Assembly: GCA_036274645.1 (NCBI GenBank)
Contig: DASUFH010000497.1
Span: forward strand, 1 to 7,285
DNA: 7,285 bases
From: DASUFH01 sp036274645
Lineage (GTDB): Bacteria; Acidobacteriota; Terriglobia; 20CM-2-55-15
Direction: 5' to 3'
The notes under the pieces were generated by a model. That model saw only the letters and a list, made by a program, of their open reading frames with translations, had not been told where the DNA came from and did no database searches. How positions within the stretch are numbered: position 1 is the first letter of the stretch; each line of letters begins with the position of its first letter. The position numbers and the translations under genes were made by a program. This document shows positions 5,025-7,285 of this stretch, piece by piece.

Positions 5025-5952
5025 ACAGGCTGCTTCCGGTCTCTCCCGGTGGGTGCGGGAACTCATCGCGGAACAGTCGCGCTCCTGGCCGTTGCTCCAG
5101 CGCGGCCTCGAAGGGCTGCGGGCCGCGGAATCGCGTACGGTTTCGATCGGCGCGTTCGAGGTTTCGCTCCGCCACATTCCGCACCGCATCGTCAGCACGA
5201 CGGCGGCCGTGGACAAAGCGTCCATCGAGAAGCGACCGTGTTTTCTGTGCGCGGCGAATCTTCCGCCTGAAGAACACGGGCTGCCGTTGAACGCGGAATT
5301 CACCGCGTACTGCAATCCCTTTCCAATCGTCGATGGCCATCTGACGGTTGTTCACAACGATCACCGGCCGCAGGCGATCGACGGCCGGGTCCGGACGTTG
5401 ATCGATCTGGCGGTCGCGCTGCCGGACTGGTTATTCATCTACAACGGTCCGGCCTGCGGCGCGTCCGCCCCCGATCATTTGCACTTTCAGGCGCTCGCGC
5501 GCCACGAAGGGGACGCCACGATCTTTCCGATCGAAACCGATGTCCGGCGGGCGGAAGGCGTCACGATTCCCGGTTACCGTCGGCGGGTTGTGGTGATACA
5601 GGAACCGGATTTGTCCCGGCTGGCGGTTCGAGTGGAAAGGCTAATCGCGGTTCTGGGCGACGTGACCGGGAGAAAACCGGAACCCCTGATCAACATGGCC
5701 GCTTTTGCGGATGACGCCGGAGGCTGTACGGTATGTCTTTTTCCGCGAAGCAAACACCGTCCACGCGTCTATGAAACGAAGGAGCTGACGGTGAGTCCGG
5801 CGTCGGTCGATCTTTCGGGTATCGTGGTGGTTCCGGTGAAAGCCGATTACGACAAGGTCACCGGCGAAGCCATCGGTCAGATCTTCGATGAAGTGACGCT
5901 CGACAACGACGGATTCAACGCCGCGCTGCGGCAATGGGACGAAAAAGCGTGA
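4996..5952 (+). CDS. DUF4922 protein, HIT-superfamily (GalT/Ap4A phosphorylase-like) enzyme
   Basis: A 318-residue protein. RIVSTTAAVDK (64-74), KRPCFLC (Cys82, Cys85), NPFPI (107-111), GHLTVVHNDHRPQ (His115, 120, 123) and YNGPACGASAPDHLHFQA (149-166) are in the order seen in GalT, Ap4A phosphorylase and GDP-hexose phosphorylase. HLHFQ (161-165) is the HxHxQ signature of that branch, with His163 the expected nucleophile that carries a nucleotidyl group. The CFLC pair could bind zinc as in GalT. A second pair, CTVC (244-247), leads into LFPRSKHRPR, a basic segment suited to phosphate. The expected chemistry is reversible exchange between a nucleotide sugar and a sugar-1-phosphate or phosphate; the substrate is unknown. 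ATG 4996 overlaps the glycosyltransferase end by 29 bp; a downstream GTG at 5053 is a less likely start. It is cytosolic. Confidence 0.8.
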   Translation: MKSGRANNAEQAASGLSRWVRELIAEQSRSWPLLQRGLEGLRAAESRTVSIGAFEVSLRHIPHRIVSTTAAVDKASIEKRPCFLCAANLPPEEHGLPLNAEFTAYCNPFPIVDGHLTVVHNDHRPQAIDGRVRTLIDLAVALPDWLFIYNGPACGASAPDHLHFQALARHEGDATIFPIETDVRRAEGVTIPGYRRRVVVIQEPDLSRLAVRVERLIAVLGDVTGRKPEPLINMAAFADDAGGCTVCLFPRSKHRPRVYETKELTVSPASVDLSGIVVVPVKADYDKVTGEAIGQIFDEVTLDNDGFNAALRQWDEKA

Positions 5953-7193
5953 ACATTCGGGTGGGCCTCATGGAAGGCCGCAGTCATTTTGAGATCGAGC
6001 TGCAGGGCGTTTATGTCGACGCGTCCGGACGCGAATACGCGCCGGGGCGTTATCGCTTTGACGATGAGATTCAACTCGTGCCCCGCGACGCGGCCAGCGC
6101 GGCGTTTGCAGTTGAAAACGTCACCATTGGCGTTGGGTTCCACTGGGAACGGAACGAGCGCCAGACGTTTCGTGGAGCGATCCGGATCCTGAAACGCCAG
6201 GGACTCACGCTGATCAACGACGTTGCGCTCGAGGAATATGTCACGAGCGTGATTTCCTCCGAGATGAGCGCCGGGTGCCCGATCGAATTGCTGAAGGCCC
6301 ACGCGGTCATGTCGCGCAGCTGGCTGCGATATCCGATTGCCTATCCCCAGGAAGTCGGCGCCGGGACGCATTTCGAACGGAACGCCGGTGAGATCCGCCG
6401 GTGGTACGGGCGGGAATCCCATCGCGACTTCGATGTCTGCGCCGATGATCACTGCCAGCGCTACCAGGGGGTCACGCGAACGTTTTCGGAGTCCGCGTCG
6501 GCGGCAGTGCAGTCGACCGCGGGCGAGTTCCTGCTGTACGACGGGAAGATCTGTGACGCCCGGTTCTACAAGTGCTGCGGTGGCGTCACCGAAGAGTACC
6601 GAGCCGCCTGGGACGATCGCGATGTGCCATACCTTCAGCCGCGCGCCGATATCGGCGACCCGGTCGAGGCGGCGCGCCAGATGGCGCGAGACTCCATCGA
6701 CCGGATTTTCGACGCGAAAGCGCCGGCTTACTGCAATACCCGCGACGCCGGCCTGCTGAAGCAGATCCTGCCGGGATTCGACCAGGAGACGCAGGATTTC
6801 TATCGCTGGAAGGTTGAGTACACCCCGGCGGAGATCCGCGAGTTGATCCAGCGGCGGTACGAACTGGATCTGGGGAACATTGTTGCGCTCGAGCCTCTCG
6901 CCCGCGGCCGTTCGGGCCGGATAACGCGATTACGCGTGTCGGGCGATCGCGGCGCGCTGGTCATCGAAAAGGAACTCGAGATTCGTCGCGCGCTCTCGCG
7001 AAGTCATCTGTATAGCTCAGCGTTCGTCGTGGAGCGGACCGCGTCCGGGTTCGTCCTGCGGGGCGCGGGCTGGGGACACGGCGTCGGATTGTGCCAGATC
7101 GGCGCCGCCGTGATGGCGGCCGCGGGAAAGAACTACCAGGAGATCCTTGCCCATTACTACGCCGGAACAACGGTGGGTCAAGCCTCCAACTGA
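5949..7193 (+). CDS. SpoIID/LytB domain peptidoglycan lytic transglycosylase-like protein
   Basis: A 414-residue protein with the SpoIID core: LEEYVTSVISSEM (94-106), where Glu105 is the likely catalytic acid, PIELLKAHAVMSRSW (111-125), a His158/Cys164/Cys169 cluster in SHRDFDVCADDHCQRYQG that resembles the zinc site of C. difficile SpoIID, FYKCCGGVTEEY (206-217) and the C-terminal GAGWGHGVGLCQIGA block (372-386). SpoIID enzymes cut MurNAc-GlcNAc bonds in glycan strands stripped of peptides. An N-terminal beta-rich region (about 1-90, with IGVGFHWERNE) precedes the core, as I recall for Bacteroides homologues. There is no transmembrane anchor or signal peptide, unlike sporulation SpoIID. GTG 5949 overlaps the DUF4922 stop (GTGA); ATG 5934 is an alternative start. 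With the amidase it would complete breakdown of peptide-linked glycans. Confidence 0.88.
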   Translation: MNIRVGLMEGRSHFEIELQGVYVDASGREYAPGRYRFDDEIQLVPRDAASAAFAVENVTIGVGFHWERNERQTFRGAIRILKRQGLTLINDVALEEYVTSVISSEMSAGCPIELLKAHAVMSRSWLRYPIAYPQEVGAGTHFERNAGEIRRWYGRESHRDFDVCADDHCQRYQGVTRTFSESASAAVQSTAGEFLLYDGKICDARFYKCCGGVTEEYRAAWDDRDVPYLQPRADIGDPVEAARQMARDSIDRIFDAKAPAYCNTRDAGLLKQILPGFDQETQDFYRWKVEYTPAEIRELIQRRYELDLGNIVALEPLARGRSGRITRLRVSGDRGALVIEKELEIRRALSRSHLYSSAFVVERTASGFVLRGAGWGHGVGLCQIGAAVMAAAGKNYQEILAHYYAGTTVGQASN

Positions 7194-7214
7194 TCCCTTC
7201 CCCTTGTCCCCCTT

Positions 7215-7238
7215 GTAGGGGCGGTCTATGACCGCCCC
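7215..7238 (+). repeat. REP-like palindrome, intact copy
   Basis: A perfect inverted repeat, ggggcggtc (7218-7226) and gaccgcccc (7230-7238) around a tat loop, preceded by gta. It matches the element at 2980-3003 in the opposite orientation. It begins 22 nt after the SpoIID-like stop. A 9-bp GC stem could slow RNA polymerase or protect the transcript's 3' end, but it is followed by C and not U, so it is not a classical terminator. Confidence 0.75.
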
Positions 7239-7253
7239 CCCCTGCCCCCCCCC

Positions 7254-7285
7254 GTTGTCCGTTGTGCGCTGGCTGTTGTCCGCTG
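7254..7285 (+). repeat. Short imperfect tandem repeats gttgtccg
   Basis: The octamer gttgtccg occurs at 7254-7261 and 7274-7281, each followed by a TG-rich tail, with a related gttgtgcgctg between. The array may continue beyond the window. No function is evident. Confidence 0.4.

Larger units (their letters stand above)
7194..7285. other. Repeat-rich intergenic end of the window
   Basis: No gene is visible. The segment has a pyrimidine-rich start (7196-7212), the REP-like palindrome (7215-7238), C runs of 8 (7235-7242) and 9 bases (7245-7253), and two copies of gttgtccg (7254-7261, 7274-7281). Long C runs are prone to miscounting, so the exact length here is uncertain. Confidence 0.5.

Noticed and set aside
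4467..5315. Long open frame (282 codons) on the - strand
   Set aside because: It lies opposite the glycosyltransferase and DUF4922 genes, whose motifs are clear; the reverse reading has no domain and follows from high GC codon use.
7215..7253. Rho-independent terminator after the operon
   Set aside because: The stem is strong but is followed by C runs instead of a U-tract, and a similar element lies upstream of the operon, so a dispersed repeat explains it better.
1..7285. CRISPR array, tRNA or rRNA genes
   Set aside because: No regularly spaced repeats of 24-40 bp and no cloverleaf or rRNA-like segments were seen on either strand.

Overview
The window is GC-rich and looks like chromosomal DNA of a Gram-negative-type bacterium, most plausibly an Acidobacteriota member (Solibacter/Bryobacter-like) or a relative. 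That assignment is an inference. It rests on tightly packed GTG-started genes, two apparently leaderless promoters built as an extended -10 followed by 8 nt and an ATG, abundant small toxin-antitoxin genes, and a peptidoglycan-related gene set whose closest relatives, as I recall them, occur in Bacteroidetes and Acidobacteria. No RNA gene or CRISPR array is visible.

Left part (about 1-2910) is accessory DNA. Positions 1-405 hold no supportable gene, only repeat-like pieces, including a possible insertion-sequence end at the very edge. Next, on the + strand, comes a DUF433 antitoxin-like gene overlapping a DUF5615 PIN-like gene that carries a one-base frameshift near 801. A 3' fragment of a GH5-type cellulase follows on the - strand. 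It is broken exactly where the second copy of a 24-bp direct repeat begins (71-94 and 1392-1415). An unrecognised three-helix membrane protein (1490-2188, -) and an intact ribbon-helix-helix/PIN VapBC pair (2220-2886, -) close this part.

Right part (3017-7193, +) is a compact four-gene operon with overlapping ends. Its genes are a DUF1460 N-acetylmuramoyl-L-alanine amidase-like Cys/His enzyme, a GT2 glycosyltransferase with an extra N-terminal half-domain, a DUF4922 protein with the HxHxQ motif of the GalT/Ap4A phosphorylase/GDP-hexose phosphorylase superfamily, and a SpoIID/LytB-type lytic transglycosylase. None of the four shows a signal peptide. The set therefore reads as a cytosolic pathway that handles muropeptides or a peptidoglycan-like glycan: amidase and transglycosylase take it apart, while the DUF4922 enzyme and glycosyltransferase move or activate a sugar. 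The combined pathway has no biochemical description that I know of and is the most interesting content of the window.

The operon is bracketed by two copies of a REP-like palindrome in opposite orientation (2980-3003 and 7215-7238). The window ends in poly-C runs and short GTTGTCCG repeats.
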